Assembly (NCBI RefSeq): GCF_011077955.1
Contig: NZ_JAALBX010000002.1
Coordinates: forward strand, 186,001 to 250,000
Length of the DNA: 64,000 bases
From: Citrobacter freundii
Lineage (GTDB): Bacteria > Pseudomonadota > Gammaproteobacteria > Enterobacterales > Enterobacteriaceae
Direction: 5' to 3'
A model generated the notes under the pieces. It did no database searches. It was given only the letters and a program-made list of their open reading frames with translations, and was not told where the DNA came from. Position numbers and translations under genes: made by a program. Below are positions 29,417 through 39,978 of this stretch, one piece after another. Position 1 is the first letter of the stretch. Every line of letters starts with the position of its first letter.

Positions 29417-29494
29417 CTTTTGTCTCAAACTCTCTCAGACGGTAAAATAACGGATTACTTTGCCCATTCTGTTGGGCGTCAGGCGGAAAAGGGC

Positions 29495-30469
29495 ATGGAA
29501 AAACAATCCACCAACGAATTTATCCCACAGTTTAAAAATGAGTTTTTGCATCCCCGCTATTGGGGCGCCTGGCTTGGCATCGCAGCCATTTCTGCCGTGG
29601 CGATGACGCCACCTGCCTTTCGCGATCCCCTGTTGGCGAAAATTGGCCGCTTAGGCGGACGCTTTGGTAAAAGCGCCCGGCGTCGCGCCCGCATCAATTT
29701 ACTGTACTGCTTTCCGGACTATTCGGAAGAAAAACGCGAAGCGATAATTGACCGGATGTTTGAAACCGCGCCGCAGGCGATGGTGATGATGACGGAGTTG
29801 ACGCTACGTGGCCCTGACAAAGTGGCTAAACGGGTGGACTGGCACGGCGCTGAAATCATTGAAGAGATGCAGCGCAATAATGAAAAGGTCATTTTTCTGG
29901 TGCCGCACGGGTGGGGTGTTGATCTCCCGGCCATGCTGCTGGCATCGCGCGGGCAAAAAATGGCCGCCATGTTCCATAATCAGGGCAATCAGCTTATCGA
30001 TTATATGTGGAACCGGGTGCGCCGCCGTTTTGGCGGGCGTTTACACGCGCGTAATGACGGAATTAAACCGTTTATCAGTTCGGTCCGCCAGGGCTACTGG
30101 GGCTATTATCTGCCGGATCAGGATCATGGCGCGGAACACAGCGAATTTGTCGATTTCTTCGCGACCTATAAAGCCACTTTGCCCGCCATTGGCCGGTTAA
30201 TGAAGTTGTGCCGCGCGCGCGTGGTGCCGCTGTTCCCGGTTTACAACGCACAAACCCACAGACTGGAAATCTATATTCGCCCGCCGATGGACGATTTGCT
30301 GCAAGCCGATGATCATACCATTGCCCGGCGAATGAATGAGGAAGTAGAGATTTTTGTTGGCCCGCATCCTGAGCAATACACCTGGATCCTCAAGCTACTC
30401 AAAACGCGTAAAGAGGGTGAAACAGAACCTTATGCACGCAAGGATCTCTGGCCAAAGCAGAAAAAATAA
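29495..30469 (+). CDS. lpxM: Lipid A myristoyltransferase LpxM
   Basis: LpxM adds the last secondary acyl chain (myristate) to Kdo2-lipid A at the inner membrane. With the start at 29495 it has 324 residues (323 in E. coli). The catalytic HX4D motif is H138-D143 in VPHGWGVD, an N-terminal membrane anchor lies at about 22-42, and YYLPDQDHG and RARVVPLFPVY are conserved. The longer frame from 29420 runs through the mepM terminator and is rejected. Confidence 0.96.
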   Translation: MEKQSTNEFIPQFKNEFLHPRYWGAWLGIAAISAVAMTPPAFRDPLLAKIGRLGGRFGKSARRRARINLLYCFPDYSEEKREAIIDRMFETAPQAMVMMTELTLRGPDKVAKRVDWHGAEIIEEMQRNNEKVIFLVPHGWGVDLPAMLLASRGQKMAAMFHNQGNQLIDYMWNRVRRRFGGRLHARNDGIKPFISSVRQGYWGYYLPDQDHGAEHSEFVDFFATYKATLPAIGRLMKLCRARVVPLFPVYNAQTHRLEIYIRPPMDDLLQADDHTIARRMNEEVEIFVGPHPEQYTWILKLLKTRKEGETEPYARKDLWPKQKK

Positions 30470-30490
30470 AGGGGCCGAAGCCCCTTTTTT
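30469..30490. terminator. Terminator between lpxM and pykA (bidirectional)
   Basis: AAGGGGC and GCCCCTT form a stem with CGAA loop and T run, between two convergent genes; it starts on the lpxM stop codon. Confidence 0.85.
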
Positions 30491-30507
30491 CTTATCCGTA
30501 ACCGGGA

Positions 30508-31950
30508 TTATTCAACGGTCATGATACGCGTGGTGTTGGTGCTGCCAACGGTGCCCATCACGTCGCCCTGAGTCACGATTACCAGATCGCCTGACACCAG
30601 ATAGCCTTTGTCACGCAGCAGGATAACGGCATCGTGCGCTGCCGCCACGCCTTCGTTTTCACTGTCGAAATAGACCGGCGTTACGCCGCGATACAGGGCC
30701 GTCAGGTTTAATGTGTGCTCATGACGGGACATCGCGAAAATCGGCAGGCCGGAGCTGATACGTGAGGTCATCAGCGCGGTACGACCGGATTCGGTCAGGG
30801 TCAGGATCGCGGTGACGCCTTTCAGATGGTTTGCCGCGTACATCGCAGACATTGCAATCGCTTCTTCCACGTTATCAAACTGCACGTCGAGACGGTGTTT
30901 TGATACGTTAATGCTTGGGATTTTTTCCGCACCCAGGCAAACGCGCGCCATGGCCGCCACGGTTTCCGCCGGATACTGGCCCGCTGCGGTTTCCGCAGAA
31001 AGCATTACCGCATCGGTGCCGTCCAGCACGGCGTTTGCAACGTCCATGACTTCCGCACGCGTTGGCATAGGGTTAGTTATCATCGACTCCATCATCTGGG
31101 TAGCGGTGATAACTGCGCGGTTCAGTTTACGCGCGCGACGGATCAGGGTTTTTTGAATACCGACCAGTTCCGGATCGCCAATTTCCACGCCCAGATCGCC
31201 ACGGGCAACCATCACCACGTCAGAAGCGTTAATGATGTCGTCCATCGCCTCCAGATCGCACACGGCTTCCGCACGCTCCACTTTGGCGACGATTTTGGCG
31301 TAGCAACCTGCGTCACGGGCTAAGCGACGCGCATAATTCAGATCTTCGCCGCAGCGCGGGAAGGAGACCGCCAGATAATCCACACCGATTTGCGCAGCGG
31401 TGATGATATCGGCTTTGTCTTTTTCAGTCAGCGCCTCGGCCGACAGGCCGCCGCCGAGTTTATTAATGCCTTTGTTGTTGGAGAGCGGGCCGCCTACCGT
31501 GACTTCGGTAAACACTTTCATGCCCTGGACTTCCAGCACTTTTAACTGCACGCGACCGTCGTCAAGCAACAGGATATCGCCTGGCACCACGTCTGCGGGT
31601 AAGCCTTTATAGTCGATGCCGACTTTTTCTTTGTCGCCTTCACCTTTGCCAAGGTTAGCGTCAAGCAGGAATTTGTCGCCGATATTGAGGAAAACCTTGC
31701 CTTCTTTGAAGGTCGATACGCGGATTTTAGGGCCCTGGAGGTCACCCAGGATGGCGACATGACGACCCAGTCTGGCCGCGATTTCGCGGACTTTGTCTGC
31801 ACGTAATTTGTGGTCTTCAGGAGTGCCGTGGGAGAAATTCATTCGTACTACGTTGGCGCCTGCGGTAATAACCTTTTCCAGATTATTATCACGGTCTGTT
31901 GCCGGGCCTAACGTGGTAACGATTTTGGTTCTGCGAAGCCGTCTGGACAT
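30508..31950 (-). CDS. pykA: Pyruvate kinase II
   Basis: PykA converts phosphoenolpyruvate and ADP to pyruvate and ATP. The start at 31950, after GGAGTATTAC, gives 480 residues as in E. coli; a longer frame to 32037 lacks family support. Conserved segments are [32 protein letters not shown], the lysine/metal site [13 protein letters not shown] and the substrate segment [26 protein letters not shown]. HexR, encoded next to it, controls central carbon genes in many proteobacteria. Confidence 0.97.
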   Translation of the reverse strand: MSRRLRRTKIVTTLGPATDRDNNLEKVITAGANVVRMNFSHGTPEDHKLRADKVREIAARLGRHVAILGDLQGPKIRVSTFKEGKVFLNIGDKFLLDANLGKGEGDKEKVGIDYKGLPADVVPGDILLLDDGRVQLKVLEVQGMKVFTEVTVGGPLSNNKGINKLGGGLSAEALTEKDKADIITAAQIGVDYLAVSFPRCGEDLNYARRLARDAGCYAKIVAKVERAEAVCDLEAMDDIINASDVVMVARGDLGVEIGDPELVGIQKTLIRRARKLNRAVITATQMMESMITNPMPTRAEVMDVANAVLDGTDAVMLSAETAAGQYPAETVAAMARVCLGAEKIPSINVSKHRLDVQFDNVEEAIAMSAMYAANHLKGVTAILTLTESGRTALMTSRISSGLPIFAMSRHEHTLNLTALYRGVTPVYFDSENEGVAAAHDAVILLRDKGYLVSGDLVIVTQGDVMGTVGSTNTTRIMTVE

Positions 31951-32012
31951 GTAATACTCCGTTGACTGAAACATCTTTGGTGTTGCGTGAACATAAACTC
32001 GGCAGGTGGGCA

Positions 32013-32051
32013 CGCCAGCTGGCGCAGCCAAAACCATAGCCGAATGGTTTT
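32013..32051. repeat. Two dyads between hexR and pykA
   Basis: A perfect 12-base palindrome CGCCAGCTGGCG (32013-32024) is followed by AAAACCAT-N6-ATGGTTTT (32030-32051). Neither ends in a clear T tract on the minus strand, so they could be a weak hexR terminator, an attenuator or operators for pykA. Confidence 0.5.
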
Positions 32052-32080
32052 ATAAGTACAGCTTTCTTATCAAAACAACG

Positions 32081-32947
32081 CTATTTATTGTCAGGAACAT
32101 ACAGTTCCTTATCAAACCGCGATTCTTTCAATGCTTCCTTGACTCGCTTCAAGTTATCCCTGAATTTCGCACCGCGCCGCAGCGTGAAACCGGTTGCAAG
32201 CACGTCGATCACCGTCAACTGGGCCAGGCGCGATACCATGGGCATATACATATCCGTATCTTCTGGAACATCCAGCAATAATGCAAGTGTCGCCTCCCGC
32301 GCAAGCGGTGTGCCGGCTGAGGTAATCGCTACCACCATGGCGTCATTTTCACGGGCAAGCTGAGCCAGTTCCACCAGATTTTTGGTGCGTCCGGTATGCG
32401 AAATAAGCACTACAACATCGTCTGCGCTACAGTTCATACAGCTCATTCGCTGCACCACGATATCGTCGGAATAGATAACCGGGACATTGAAACGGAAAAA
32501 CTTATTCATCGCATCGTGGGCGACCGCCGCCGATGAACCGAGGCCGAAAAAGGCGATGCGTTTCGCCTGGGTTAATAAATCCACCGCACGGTTCACCGCA
32601 CTCATATCCAGCGACTGACGCACGTGATCGAGGCTTGCCATGGCGGATTCGAAAATTTTTCCGGTATAAGCCTCAACGCTGTCATCTTCATCGACATTGC
32701 GATTCACATAGGGCGTACCGTTAGCCAGACTTTGGGCAAGATGTAGTTTAAAATCGGGAAAACCTTTGGTATCAAGACTCCGGCAGAAACGGTTAACCGT
32801 AGGCTCACTGACGCCGGCAGTATCGGCCAGGCGGGCGATACTAAGATGAATGGCGTGAGAGGGAGAGGCGAGGATCACTTCAGCGACTTTGCGTTCAGAT
32901 TTGCTTAATTGTTCCAGTTGCGACTGAATTTTTTCCAGCATATTCAT
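32081..32947 (-). CDS. hexR: RpiR-family regulator HexR
   Basis: HexR represses central carbon genes (zwf, and in many species edd-eda, pykA or gapA) and is released by 2-keto-3-deoxy-6-phosphogluconate. The 288-residue protein (289 in E. coli) has an N-terminal helix-turn-helix at about 17-70 (AGVSEPTVNRFCRSLDTKGFPDF) and a SIS sugar-phosphate-binding domain at about 125-265 (FFGLGSSAAVAHDA, ISHTGRTKNLVELAQ). It is divergent from zwf, whose leader carries a matching operator at 33245-33259. Confidence 0.96.
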   Translation of the reverse strand: MNMLEKIQSQLEQLSKSERKVAEVILASPSHAIHLSIARLADTAGVSEPTVNRFCRSLDTKGFPDFKLHLAQSLANGTPYVNRNVDEDDSVEAYTGKIFESAMASLDHVRQSLDMSAVNRAVDLLTQAKRIAFFGLGSSAAVAHDAMNKFFRFNVPVIYSDDIVVQRMSCMNCSADDVVVLISHTGRTKNLVELAQLARENDAMVVAITSAGTPLAREATLALLLDVPEDTDMYMPMVSRLAQLTVIDVLATGFTLRRGAKFRDNLKRVKEALKESRFDKELYVPDNK

Positions 32948-33304
32948 GATTTATCATTAACTCATGGAAATAAGCGATTTCTAAAAGTGGTGAAACCGGA
33001 GTGCGAATTAGCAAGAATATACTCCTGACATGTGATGGAAAGAGACAAACGACCAAAAATGTTGTTGTTTTTTTTCATAACATGATCCGTGTCTGATTTT
33101 GTAGAACGGTTTCATGAGGTAAAAAATCCGCCGCTAACCGGGCACAAGGCGGAAAATGCGCGCAACCAGCGCCTGTATAATGCCGGCTTGCCCCTTGAAT
33201 ATGCGCAAAGGTTTCAGAAACCGAATAAAAGCAGTAGAGTGCGGTGTAAGAAAATTACAGATAACCTGGCTTAGAACCAGGATCATTCAAACGAGGAGAA
33301 TGAC
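32948..33304 (+). promoter_or_regulatory. hexR-zwf divergent promoter region
   Basis: This 357-base region holds the promoters of both genes. A TATAAT at 33176-33181 lacks a good -35 partner, so the zwf start is not assigned. The HexR box lies 45 bases before the zwf ATG, and ACGAGGAGA is the zwf ribosome binding site. No coding sequence is evident. Confidence 0.6.
33245..33259. promoter_or_regulatory. HexR operator in the zwf leader
   Basis: TGTAAGAAAATTACA has perfect TGTAA/TTACA arms around five A/G bases and fits the known gammaproteobacterial HexR consensus (TGTAATTAAATTACA). It lies close to the zwf start codon, so it may block elongation or initiation. Confidence 0.85.
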
Positions 33305-34780
33305 ATGGCGGTAACGCAAACAGCCCAGGCCTGTGACCTGGTCATTTTCGGCGCGAAAGGCGATTTGGCGCGTCGAAAACTGCTGCCTTCCCTGTATCAG
33401 CTGGAAAAAGCAGGCCAAATCCATCCTGACACTCGTATTCTGGGTGTTGGCCGCGCCGAGTGGGATAAAGCGACCTACACCAATATTGTTCGTGAAGCGC
33501 TTGAAACCTTCATGAAAGAGAAAATCAACGAAGAATTGTGGGATAAGCTGAGCAGCCGCCTCGATTTCTGCAATCTTGATGTAAACGATACCGCGGCGTT
33601 TAAGCGCCTTGGCAAACTGCTTGATCAAGAAAAACGCGTTACGATTAACTATTTCGCGATGCCGCCAAGCACGTTTGGTGCCATCTGCAAAGGTCTCGGC
33701 GAGGCGAAACTGAACGCTAAACCGGCGCGCGTGGTGATGGAAAAACCGCTCGGCACGTCCCTTGAAACCTCACGTGAAATTAACGATCAGGTGGGTGAAT
33801 ATTTTGAAGAGTGCCAGGTTTACCGTATCGACCATTACCTTGGAAAAGAGACGGTTCTGAACCTGCTGGCGCTGCGTTTTGCCAACTCGTTGTTCGCTAA
33901 TAACTGGGATAACCGCACTATCGATCACGTGGAAATCACGGTGGCGGAAGAAGTGGGTATTGAAGGGCGCTGGGGGTATTTCGACCAGGCCGGCCAGATG
34001 CGCGATATGATCCAAAACCACCTGTTGCAAATCCTGTGCATGATAGCCATGTCGCCGCCATCCGATCTGACGGCGGACCACATTCGTGATGAAAAAGTCA
34101 AAGTGCTGCAATCACTGCGCCGTATCGATCGCAGCAATGTGCGTGAGAAAACCGTGCGCGGGCAATACACCTCAGGCTTTGCGCAGGGTAAAAAAGTGCC
34201 GGGTTATCTGGAAGAAGAGGGCGCGAATAAGTCCAGCCATACCGAGACTTTCGTCGCCATCCGTGTGGATATTGATAACTGGCGTTGGGCGGGCGTGCCG
34301 TTCTATCTGCGTACCGGTAAGCGTTTGCCGACCAAATGTTCCGAAGTGGTGGTGTACTTCAAAAACCCGGCCCTGAACCTGTTTAAAGATTCCTGGCAGG
34401 ATTTACCCCAGAACAAACTCACCATTCGTCTGCAACCGGATGAGGGCGTGGATATCCAGATCCTGAATAAAGTGCCGGGGCTTGACCACAAGCATAACCT
34501 GCAAACCACCAAGCTTGACCTGAGCTACTCCGAGACGTTCAACGAATCACATCTGGCTGATGCCTATGAACGCCTGCTGCTGGAAACCATGCGCGGCATT
34601 CAGGCGCTGTTTGTGCGTCGCGATGAAGTGGAAGCAGCCTGGAAATGGGTCGATTCCATTACCGAAGCCTGGGCTGCGGATAACGATGCGCCAAAACCTT
34701 ATCAGGCTGGCACCTGGGGTCCGGTGGCGTCAGTTGCGATGATTACGCGCGATGGCCGTTCCTGGAACGAGTTTGAATAA
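33305..34780 (+). CDS. zwf: Glucose-6-phosphate dehydrogenase
   Basis: Zwf oxidises glucose-6-phosphate to 6-phosphogluconolactone with NADP, feeding the pentose phosphate and Entner-Doudoroff routes. At 491 residues it equals E. coli. The dinucleotide fold [15 protein letters not shown] is at about 17-31, and the active-site signature RIDHYLGKE is at 174-182. In E. coli the gene is growth-rate- and SoxS-controlled; here a HexR box is the clearest site. A strong terminator separates it from edd. Confidence 0.98.
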   Translation: MAVTQTAQACDLVIFGAKGDLARRKLLPSLYQLEKAGQIHPDTRILGVGRAEWDKATYTNIVREALETFMKEKINEELWDKLSSRLDFCNLDVNDTAAFKRLGKLLDQEKRVTINYFAMPPSTFGAICKGLGEAKLNAKPARVVMEKPLGTSLETSREINDQVGEYFEECQVYRIDHYLGKETVLNLLALRFANSLFANNWDNRTIDHVEITVAEEVGIEGRWGYFDQAGQMRDMIQNHLLQILCMIAMSPPSDLTADHIRDEKVKVLQSLRRIDRSNVREKTVRGQYTSGFAQGKKVPGYLEEEGANKSSHTETFVAIRVDIDNWRWAGVPFYLRTGKRLPTKCSEVVVYFKNPALNLFKDSWQDLPQNKLTIRLQPDEGVDIQILNKVPGLDHKHNLQTTKLDLSYSETFNESHLADAYERLLLETMRGIQALFVRRDEVEAAWKWVDSITEAWAADNDAPKPYQAGTWGPVASVAMITRDGRSWNEFE

Positions 34781-34805
34781 AGACCGTCGGTACTCCTTAC
34801 GGGTT

Positions 34806-34821
34806 ATTTTACCGGTAACAT
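34806..34821. promoter_or_regulatory. GntR-like operator upstream of edd
   Basis: ATTTTACCGGTAACAT matches the palindromic GntR box ATGTTACC/GGTAACAT except for one base. GntR represses edd-eda in E. coli and is released by gluconate. Here the site lies about 190 bases before edd and upstream of the zwf terminator, which is an unusual position. Confidence 0.6.
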
Positions 34822-34856
34822 GATCTCCCGCAACAGGTTCTAATTTTTTTGCATTT

Positions 34857-34892
34857 AAAAGCCCCGTGTGGATTCACCCACGGGGCTTTTTT
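34857..34892 (+). terminator. Terminator after zwf
   Basis: AAAAGCCCCGTG pairs with CACGGGGCTTTT (small internal loop) and is followed by a T tract. Confidence 0.92.
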
Positions 34893-34936
34893 ATTTACAC
34901 TGACTGAAACGAATATGCCCTTGCCATGCCTGTCAG

Positions 34937-34956
34937 GCGTTAATTATCAGTAACGC
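34937..34956. repeat. Inverted repeat GCGTTA-N8-TAACGC before edd
   Basis: A perfect six-base inverted repeat lies 50 bases before the edd start, where an operator would be expected. Its spacing does not fit GntR or HexR. Confidence 0.5.
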
Positions 34957-35005
34957 AAAAGTGAATAAATCAGGCCCCTGTCGCAAATAAATTATGAGGA
35001 CCGTT

Positions 35006-36817
35006 ATGAATCAACAAATGTTACGGGTAACAAATCGCATTATTGCGCGCTCAAAAGCGACCCGCGAGGCCTACCTCTCCCGCATCGAGCAGGCGAAAGC
35101 AAAAACCGTGCATCGCGCCGAGCTGGCGTGCGGTAATCTGGCCCACGGTTTTGCCGCCTGCCAGCCGGAAGATAAAGCCGCGCTTAAAAGCATGCTGCGT
35201 AACAATATCGGTATCATTACCTCCTATAACGACATGCTGTCCGCACACCAGCCATACGAAACCTATCCCGACCAAATCCGCAAAGCGCTGCACTCCGTGA
35301 ATGCTGTGGGGCAGGTTGCGGGTGGCGTTCCGGCGATGTGCGATGGCGTAACCCAGGGGCAGGACGGCATGGAGCTGTCCCTTTTGAGTCGCGAAGTGAT
35401 TGCCATGTCCGCCGCGGTGGGCTTGTCGCACAATATGTTCGACGGTGCGCTGTATCTTGGCGTGTGCGATAAAATCGTCCCGGGACTGGCGATGGCTGCG
35501 CTCTCCTTTGGTCACCTTCCTTCGGTATTCATTCCCTCCGGCCCGATGGCGAGCGGCCTGCCGAATAAAGAGAAAGTGCGCATCCGCCAGCTTTATGCAG
35601 AAGGCAAAGTAGACCGCATGGCGCTGCTGGAGTCTGAAGCCGCGTCCTATCACGCGCCTGGCACCTGCACCTTTTACGGTACGGCTAACACCAATCAGAT
35701 GGTGATTGAATTTATGGGTATGCAGTTGCCTGGGTCCTCTTTTGTGCAACCCGACGCCCCGCTGCGTGAAGCGCTGACCGCCGCTGCGGCCCGCCAGGTC
35801 ACGCGGCTTACAGGCAACGGCAACACCTGGATGCCGCTCGGTAAAATGATCGACGAAAAAGTGGTGGTGAACGGTATCGTCGCGCTACTGGCAACGGGCG
35901 GCTCTACCAACCACACCATGCACCTGGTAGCCATGGCCCGTGCGGCAGGCATCATTGTGAACTGGGATGATTTTTCCGATCTCTCAGACGTGGTACCGCT
36001 GCTGGCGCGGCTTTACCCGAACGGCCCGGCGGACATCAACCACTTCCAGGCGGCGGGCGGTGTGCCGGTGCTGATGCGCGAGCTGCTAAAAGGCGGTTTA
36101 TTGCATGAAGATGTGGAAACGGTCGTGGGCCGTGGTTTGCATCGCTATACCCTTGAGCCCTGGCTTAACAACGGTGAACTGCAATGGCGTGACGGTGCCG
36201 AGGCATCGCTCGACAATGAAATCATCGCCACTATCGACAAGCCTTTTTCAGCCCATGGCGGGACGAAAGTGCTGACTGGCAACCTTGGCCGCGCCGTGAT
36301 GAAAACCTCCGCAGTACCTAAGGAGTATCAGATTATCGAGGCGCCTGCGGTGATTTTCGAAAGCCAGCATGACGTTATGCCTGCGTTTGAAGCCGGGCTT
36401 CTCGACAAAGATTGTGTGGTTGTGGTGCGTCATCAGGGGCCAAAAGCGAACGGGATGCCAGAATTACATAAACTTATGCCTCCGCTTGGTGTATTATTGG
36501 ACCGCCGTTTCAAAATTGCGTTAGTGACCGATGGCCGCCTCTCCGGCGCGTCCGGCAAAGTGCCTGCCGCCATCCATGTCACGCCAGAAGCTTACGATGG
36601 TGGGTTGCTGGCGAAGGTACGCAATGGCGACCTGATCCGTGTGAACGGACAAACGGGCGAGTTGACGCTTTTGGTTGATGAAGCGGAACTGGCCAAACGC
36701 GAGCCATACCATCCGGACCTCAGCGCACAGCGCGTGGGCACCGGGCGCGAGATGTTTGGCGCGCTGCGTGAGAATTTGTCCGGGGCAGAGCAGGGCGCAA
36801 CCTGTATTCGTTTTTAA
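35006..36817 (+). CDS. edd: Phosphogluconate dehydratase
   Basis: Edd dehydrates 6-phosphogluconate to KDPG in the Entner-Doudoroff pathway. The start at 35006 ([12 protein letters not shown]) gives 603 residues as in E. coli, and a GAGGACCG lies upstream; the in-frame ATG at 34994 is not supported. Iron-sulfur cysteines are found in [10 protein letters not shown] and LGVCDK, and the DHT/ILVD signatures in [13 protein letters not shown] and [22 protein letters not shown]. It is followed by eda after 39 bases. Confidence 0.97.
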   Translation: MNQQMLRVTNRIIARSKATREAYLSRIEQAKAKTVHRAELACGNLAHGFAACQPEDKAALKSMLRNNIGIITSYNDMLSAHQPYETYPDQIRKALHSVNAVGQVAGGVPAMCDGVTQGQDGMELSLLSREVIAMSAAVGLSHNMFDGALYLGVCDKIVPGLAMAALSFGHLPSVFIPSGPMASGLPNKEKVRIRQLYAEGKVDRMALLESEAASYHAPGTCTFYGTANTNQMVIEFMGMQLPGSSFVQPDAPLREALTAAAARQVTRLTGNGNTWMPLGKMIDEKVVVNGIVALLATGGSTNHTMHLVAMARAAGIIVNWDDFSDLSDVVPLLARLYPNGPADINHFQAAGGVPVLMRELLKGGLLHEDVETVVGRGLHRYTLEPWLNNGELQWRDGAEASLDNEIIATIDKPFSAHGGTKVLTGNLGRAVMKTSAVPKEYQIIEAPAVIFESQHDVMPAFEAGLLDKDCVVVVRHQGPKANGMPELHKLMPPLGVLLDRRFKIALVTDGRLSGASGKVPAAIHVTPEAYDGGLLAKVRNGDLIRVNGQTGELTLLVDEAELAKREPYHPDLSAQRVGTGREMFGALRENLSGAEQGATCIRF

Positions 36818-36856
36818 AAGCTTCACTGAATTCACTATGGCGAGAGAGATCCTCTG

Positions 36857-37498
36857 ATGAAAAGCTGGAAAACAAGTGCTGAACAGATCCTGAAATCCGG
36901 TCCGGTAGTACCGGTGATTGTGATCAACAAACTGGAACATGCCGTACCGCTGGCAAAAGCGCTGATCGCAGGCGGTGTGCGTGTCCTGGAAGTGACGCTG
37001 CGCACCCCGTGCGCCATGGACGCCATTCGCGCCATCGCGAAAGAAGTGCCGGACGCCATCATTGGCGCAGGGACAGTCATCAACGCCGCACAACTGGCTG
37101 AAGTGACCGAAGCGGGCGCGCAGTTTGCCATTAGCCCGGGTCTGACCGAGCCGCTGCTGAAAGCGGCAACCGAAGGTTCTATTCCGTTGATCCCGGGCAT
37201 CAGCACCGTTTCTGAACTGATGCTGGGTATGGACTATGGCCTTAAAGAATTTAAATTCTTCCCGGCTGAAGCCAACGGCGGCACCAAAGCCCTGCAGGCC
37301 ATTGCTGGTCCGTTCTCTCAGGTACGTTTCTGCCCGACCGGCGGCATCACGCCTTCTAACTATCGCGACTACCTGGCGCTGAAAAGCGTACTGTGCATCG
37401 GTGGTTCCTGGCTGGTGCCGGCCGATGCGATGGAAGCGGGCGACTGGGATCGCATTACCAAACTGGCTCGTGAAGCAGTTGAAGGTGCGCAGCAGTAA
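36857..37498 (+). CDS. eda: KDPG/KHG aldolase
   Basis: Eda splits KDPG into pyruvate and glyceraldehyde-3-phosphate, serving both gluconate and galacturonate catabolism. The 213-residue protein equals E. coli. The Schiff-base lysine is K133 in EFKFFPAE and the catalytic glutamate is E45 in VLEVTLRT. It forms an operon with edd. It is the endpoint of the pathway that would receive KDG from pectic compounds brought in by RhiT/RhiN. Confidence 0.98.
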   Translation: MKSWKTSAEQILKSGPVVPVIVINKLEHAVPLAKALIAGGVRVLEVTLRTPCAMDAIRAIAKEVPDAIIGAGTVINAAQLAEVTEAGAQFAISPGLTEPLLKAATEGSIPLIPGISTVSELMLGMDYGLKEFKFFPAEANGGTKALQAIAGPFSQVRFCPTGGITPSNYRDYLALKSVLCIGGSWLVPADAMEAGDWDRITKLAREAVEGAQQ

Positions 37499-37527
37499 TT
37501 TTTCAGCACGCGAGCATCACGCATAAC

Positions 37528-37558
37528 ATGCCGATCGGGTTACCGATCGGCATTTTTT
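37528..37558 (+). terminator. Terminator after eda
   Basis: ATGCCGATCGG pairs perfectly with CCGATCGGCAT around a GTTA loop, followed by a T run. Confidence 0.93.
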
Positions 37559-37644
37559 ATGGATGTGAGAGCGTGACGTGGGCATTGAGCGAACATAAGC
37601 GCACCGCGTCCATTGCAGCGGTGATTCGTTTACCGCTCGGCCTT

Positions 37645-38823
37645 TTATCCTTCAACCTTTACAGCCGCTGCGGCGTCTTTAGCGCGGGCGATGGCTGTTT
37701 CATTGTCCTGGGCGCAGGCAAGCGCAACACCCATTCGGCGTGAGCCGTTAATCTCTGGTTTTGCAAATAAACGCACCTGCAAACCGGCGCCCACGGCAGC
37801 GTCTATATTCGTATAACGCACATCTGTGCTGGTAAGCTTCGGTAAAATCACCGCCGAAGCGGCAGGGCCGTACTGTCGAATACCGCCAATCGGCAATCCC
37901 AGGAAAGCCCGCACGTGCAACGCAAACTCTGACAAATCCTGGCTGATTAACGTGACCATGCCGGTGTCATGAGGGCGCGGCGACACTTCGCTAAATACCA
38001 CCTCATCGCCACAAACGAAAAGCTCTACGCCAAAAAGGCCGTAGCCGCCAAGCGCCAGCACCACTTTTCGCGCCACGTCTTGCGCGCGTTGCAAGGCCTG
38101 TTCACTCATCTGCTGAGGCTGCCAGGACTCGCGATAATCGCCGTCTTCCTGGCGATGCCCAACCGGGGCGCAAAAATGGACGCCATCAACGGCGCTTACC
38201 GTCAAAAGGGTGATTTCAAAATCAAAATTCACCACGCCTTCGATAATCACTTTTCCCGCGCCGGCGCGGCCACCCTGTTGCGCGTACTGCCACGCCTGGG
38301 CAAGCTGCCCACGTTCGCGAATAAAACTCTGCCCTTTGCCGGAGGAACTCATCACCGGTTTAACAATACAGGGCAGGCCTATGGCCTCAACAGCCGCGAT
38401 GAAATCGCTTTCATTATCCGCAAAGCGATAAGTTGACGTTGGCAGACCCAGTTCTTCTGCCGCCAGACGGCGAATGCCTTCGCGGTTCATGGTGAGTTTT
38501 GTCGCGCGGGCGCAGGGAACGACATGCTGACCGCTTTGTTCCAGCTCAATCAGCATGTCGGTCGCGATGGCTTCAATTTCCGGCACGATGAAATCAGGTT
38601 TTTCCTGCTCGACCAGCGTTTTCAGTGCTGCGCCATCAAGCATATTAATAACGTGGCTTCGATGGGCGACGTGCATTGCCGGCGCGTTGGGGTAGCGGTC
38701 AACGGCAATCACTTCTATGCCAAGTCTTTGGCATTCAATCGCGACTTCCTTGCCAAGCTCGCCTGATCCGAGCAACATGACGCGAGTCGCAGCCGGGCGA
38801 AGCGCGGTTCCTAATGTCAACAT
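37645..38823 (-). CDS. purT: Formate-dependent GAR transformylase PurT
   Basis: PurT uses formate and ATP to formylate glycinamide ribonucleotide in purine synthesis. At 392 residues it equals E. coli. The ATP-grasp fold is shown by [16 protein letters not shown] at the N-terminus, [16 protein letters not shown] (about 151-166) and the metal-binding [17 protein letters not shown] (about 267-283). A PurR operator lies about 40 bases upstream. The gene is convergent with eda and divergent from yebG. Confidence 0.98.
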   Translation of the reverse strand: MLTLGTALRPAATRVMLLGSGELGKEVAIECQRLGIEVIAVDRYPNAPAMHVAHRSHVINMLDGAALKTLVEQEKPDFIVPEIEAIATDMLIELEQSGQHVVPCARATKLTMNREGIRRLAAEELGLPTSTYRFADNESDFIAAVEAIGLPCIVKPVMSSSGKGQSFIRERGQLAQAWQYAQQGGRAGAGKVIIEGVVNFDFEITLLTVSAVDGVHFCAPVGHRQEDGDYRESWQPQQMSEQALQRAQDVARKVVLALGGYGLFGVELFVCGDEVVFSEVSPRPHDTGMVTLISQDLSEFALHVRAFLGLPIGGIRQYGPAASAVILPKLTSTDVRYTNIDAAVGAGLQVRLFAKPEINGSRRMGVALACAQDNETAIARAKDAAAAVKVEG

Positions 38824-38862
38824 AACCTGATTCCTGCAGCAAAAAAGAGGGCGTCAGTATAT

Positions 38863-38878
38863 ACGAAAACGATTGCGC
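38863..38878. promoter_or_regulatory. PurR operator of purT
   Basis: ACGAAAACGATTGCGC is close to the PurR palindrome ACGCAAACGTTTGCGT and lies just upstream of purT, a known PurR target in E. coli. Confidence 0.8.
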
Positions 38879-38920
38879 AGGCAGGTGTGACGATTTTGAT
38901 TTTTAGTTTTTTGTTTGATA

Positions 38921-38940
38921 TACTGTATGCATATCCAGTT
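38921..38940. promoter_or_regulatory. LexA (SOS) box of yebG
   Basis: TACTGTATGCATATCCAGTT fits the LexA consensus TACTGTATATATATACAGTA in the core CTG-N10-CAG and lies 15 bases before the yebG ATG. YebG is a known SOS gene. Confidence 0.88.
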
Positions 38941-38954
38941 AAAGAGGTCTCATC

Positions 38955-39269
38955 ATGGCTGTTGAAATTCACTACGTTGTGGTCAGGGAAGGGAAAGAGA
39001 AAATGTCTTTTGCCAACAAAAAAGATGCCGACGCATACGACAAGATGCTCGACTTAGCGCAAACCCTCGAGTCATGGCTGCAAAGCGCGCCGGTTGCGCT
39101 TGAGGAAACACAGCTTGAGCCGCTGTCATTATGGCTGGCTGAACACAAAGATACGCTGGCGCAAGTGTTGCGTACCGGGCAGATGCCGCAGGATGGTGCG
39201 AAGACTCAGCCAGAAGCGGAGTCTAACGTCGACACCATTGCCGGCGGTCGTAAACCGAAAGCGGCCTAA
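38955..39269 (+). CDS. yebG: SOS-induced protein YebG
   Basis: This 104-residue protein matches YebG (96 in E. coli), a DNA-damage-induced protein of unknown activity. The N-terminus [19 protein letters not shown] is characteristic; a basic GGRKPKAA end follows a slightly longer tail than in E. coli. AAAGAGG precedes the ATG, and the LexA box overlaps the promoter. It is divergent from purT. Confidence 0.95.
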   Translation: MAVEIHYVVVREGKEKMSFANKKDADAYDKMLDLAQTLESWLQSAPVALEETQLEPLSLWLAEHKDTLAQVLRTGQMPQDGAKTQPEAESNVDTIAGGRKPKAA

Positions 39270-39375
39270 TCCCCTCGATTCAGCAAGGTTTTTCACCTGC
39301 GCTCGCGCCGTAGCCCCTTGCGCTTCGGTTGTTTTGTACCAGACTTTCAAAGGTATAAATAACGGAGGCTGGCAA

Positions 39376-39717
39376 ATGAAAAAAGGGTTACTGGCGCTTG
39401 TGGTGGTGTTTTCTGCAGGGCTGCACGCCGCGCCGCAGGAATCACGTACGGTGAAATTTACCGGTTGTGAAGGACTGGATGCGCAGGGTATCGCGGCCAG
39501 CGTAAAACGCGATTACCTTCAAAACCGCATTGCACGTTGGGCGAACGATCAGGAAAAACTGGGTCAGGCCGATCCGGTCGCCTGGGTTAACCCTGACGCG
39601 GTGAAAGGCAGTGAGGATAAATGGACCGTTCCGCTTACGGTGCGCGGTATGCGAGCCGATATCCACTACACCGTTCAAGTGGATTGTAAAAAGCAGACGG
39701 CAGTATATCGTCCGTAA
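39376..39717 (+). CDS. yebF: Secreted protein YebF
   Basis: The 113-residue precursor matches YebF, a small soluble protein that E. coli exports to the periplasm and on to the medium through porins. A signal peptide ([18 protein letters not shown]) is followed by a mature part with two cysteines (FTGCEGL and VDCKK) that form the known disulfide, and the shared segment [19 protein letters not shown]. The start at 39376 has GGAGG upstream; a longer frame in the same register begins inside yebG and is not real. Confidence 0.95.
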   Translation: MKKGLLALVVVFSAGLHAAPQESRTVKFTGCEGLDAQGIAASVKRDYLQNRIARWANDQEKLGQADPVAWVNPDAVKGSEDKWTVPLTVRGMRADIHYTVQVDCKKQTAVYRP

Positions 39718-39978
39718 TCGTCCGTTATCATGGTGCAAGGGTATTACCCTTGCACTTTATTTTTCCCGCCAGAAATCTTCCAGTAACCGCGCTGCAAAAG
39801 CGTTCCTTAGCGTCCATTCGGTTAAGCATCCCGGCTTTTCATCCTCGACGCATTGCTTCAACTGCGGATAAACAAACCGCGTTTAACGTTGCTGAATGCA
39901 CGGTTTAGTGGCGTTACGCTTGCATCACGCCGGGATTTTGCCACCCTTATAGGTGGGTTAATCAAACAGTTGAGCGTT

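Noticed and set aside
33130..33160. SoxS/MarA/Rob box before zwf (GGGCAC...GGAAAA)
   Set aside because: The GCAC core is present but the flanking consensus positions do not match well.
35051..35749. 232-codon frame antisense to edd
   Set aside because: It lies completely within edd, has low-complexity composition and matches no family I know.
37528..37743. 71-codon frame after eda
   Set aside because: It starts in the eda terminator and overlaps purT antisense.
39094..39375. Upstream extension of yebF within the yebG gene
   Set aside because: The signal peptide starting at 39376 and its GGAGG fix the true start; the extension is out-of-frame reading of yebG and spacer.
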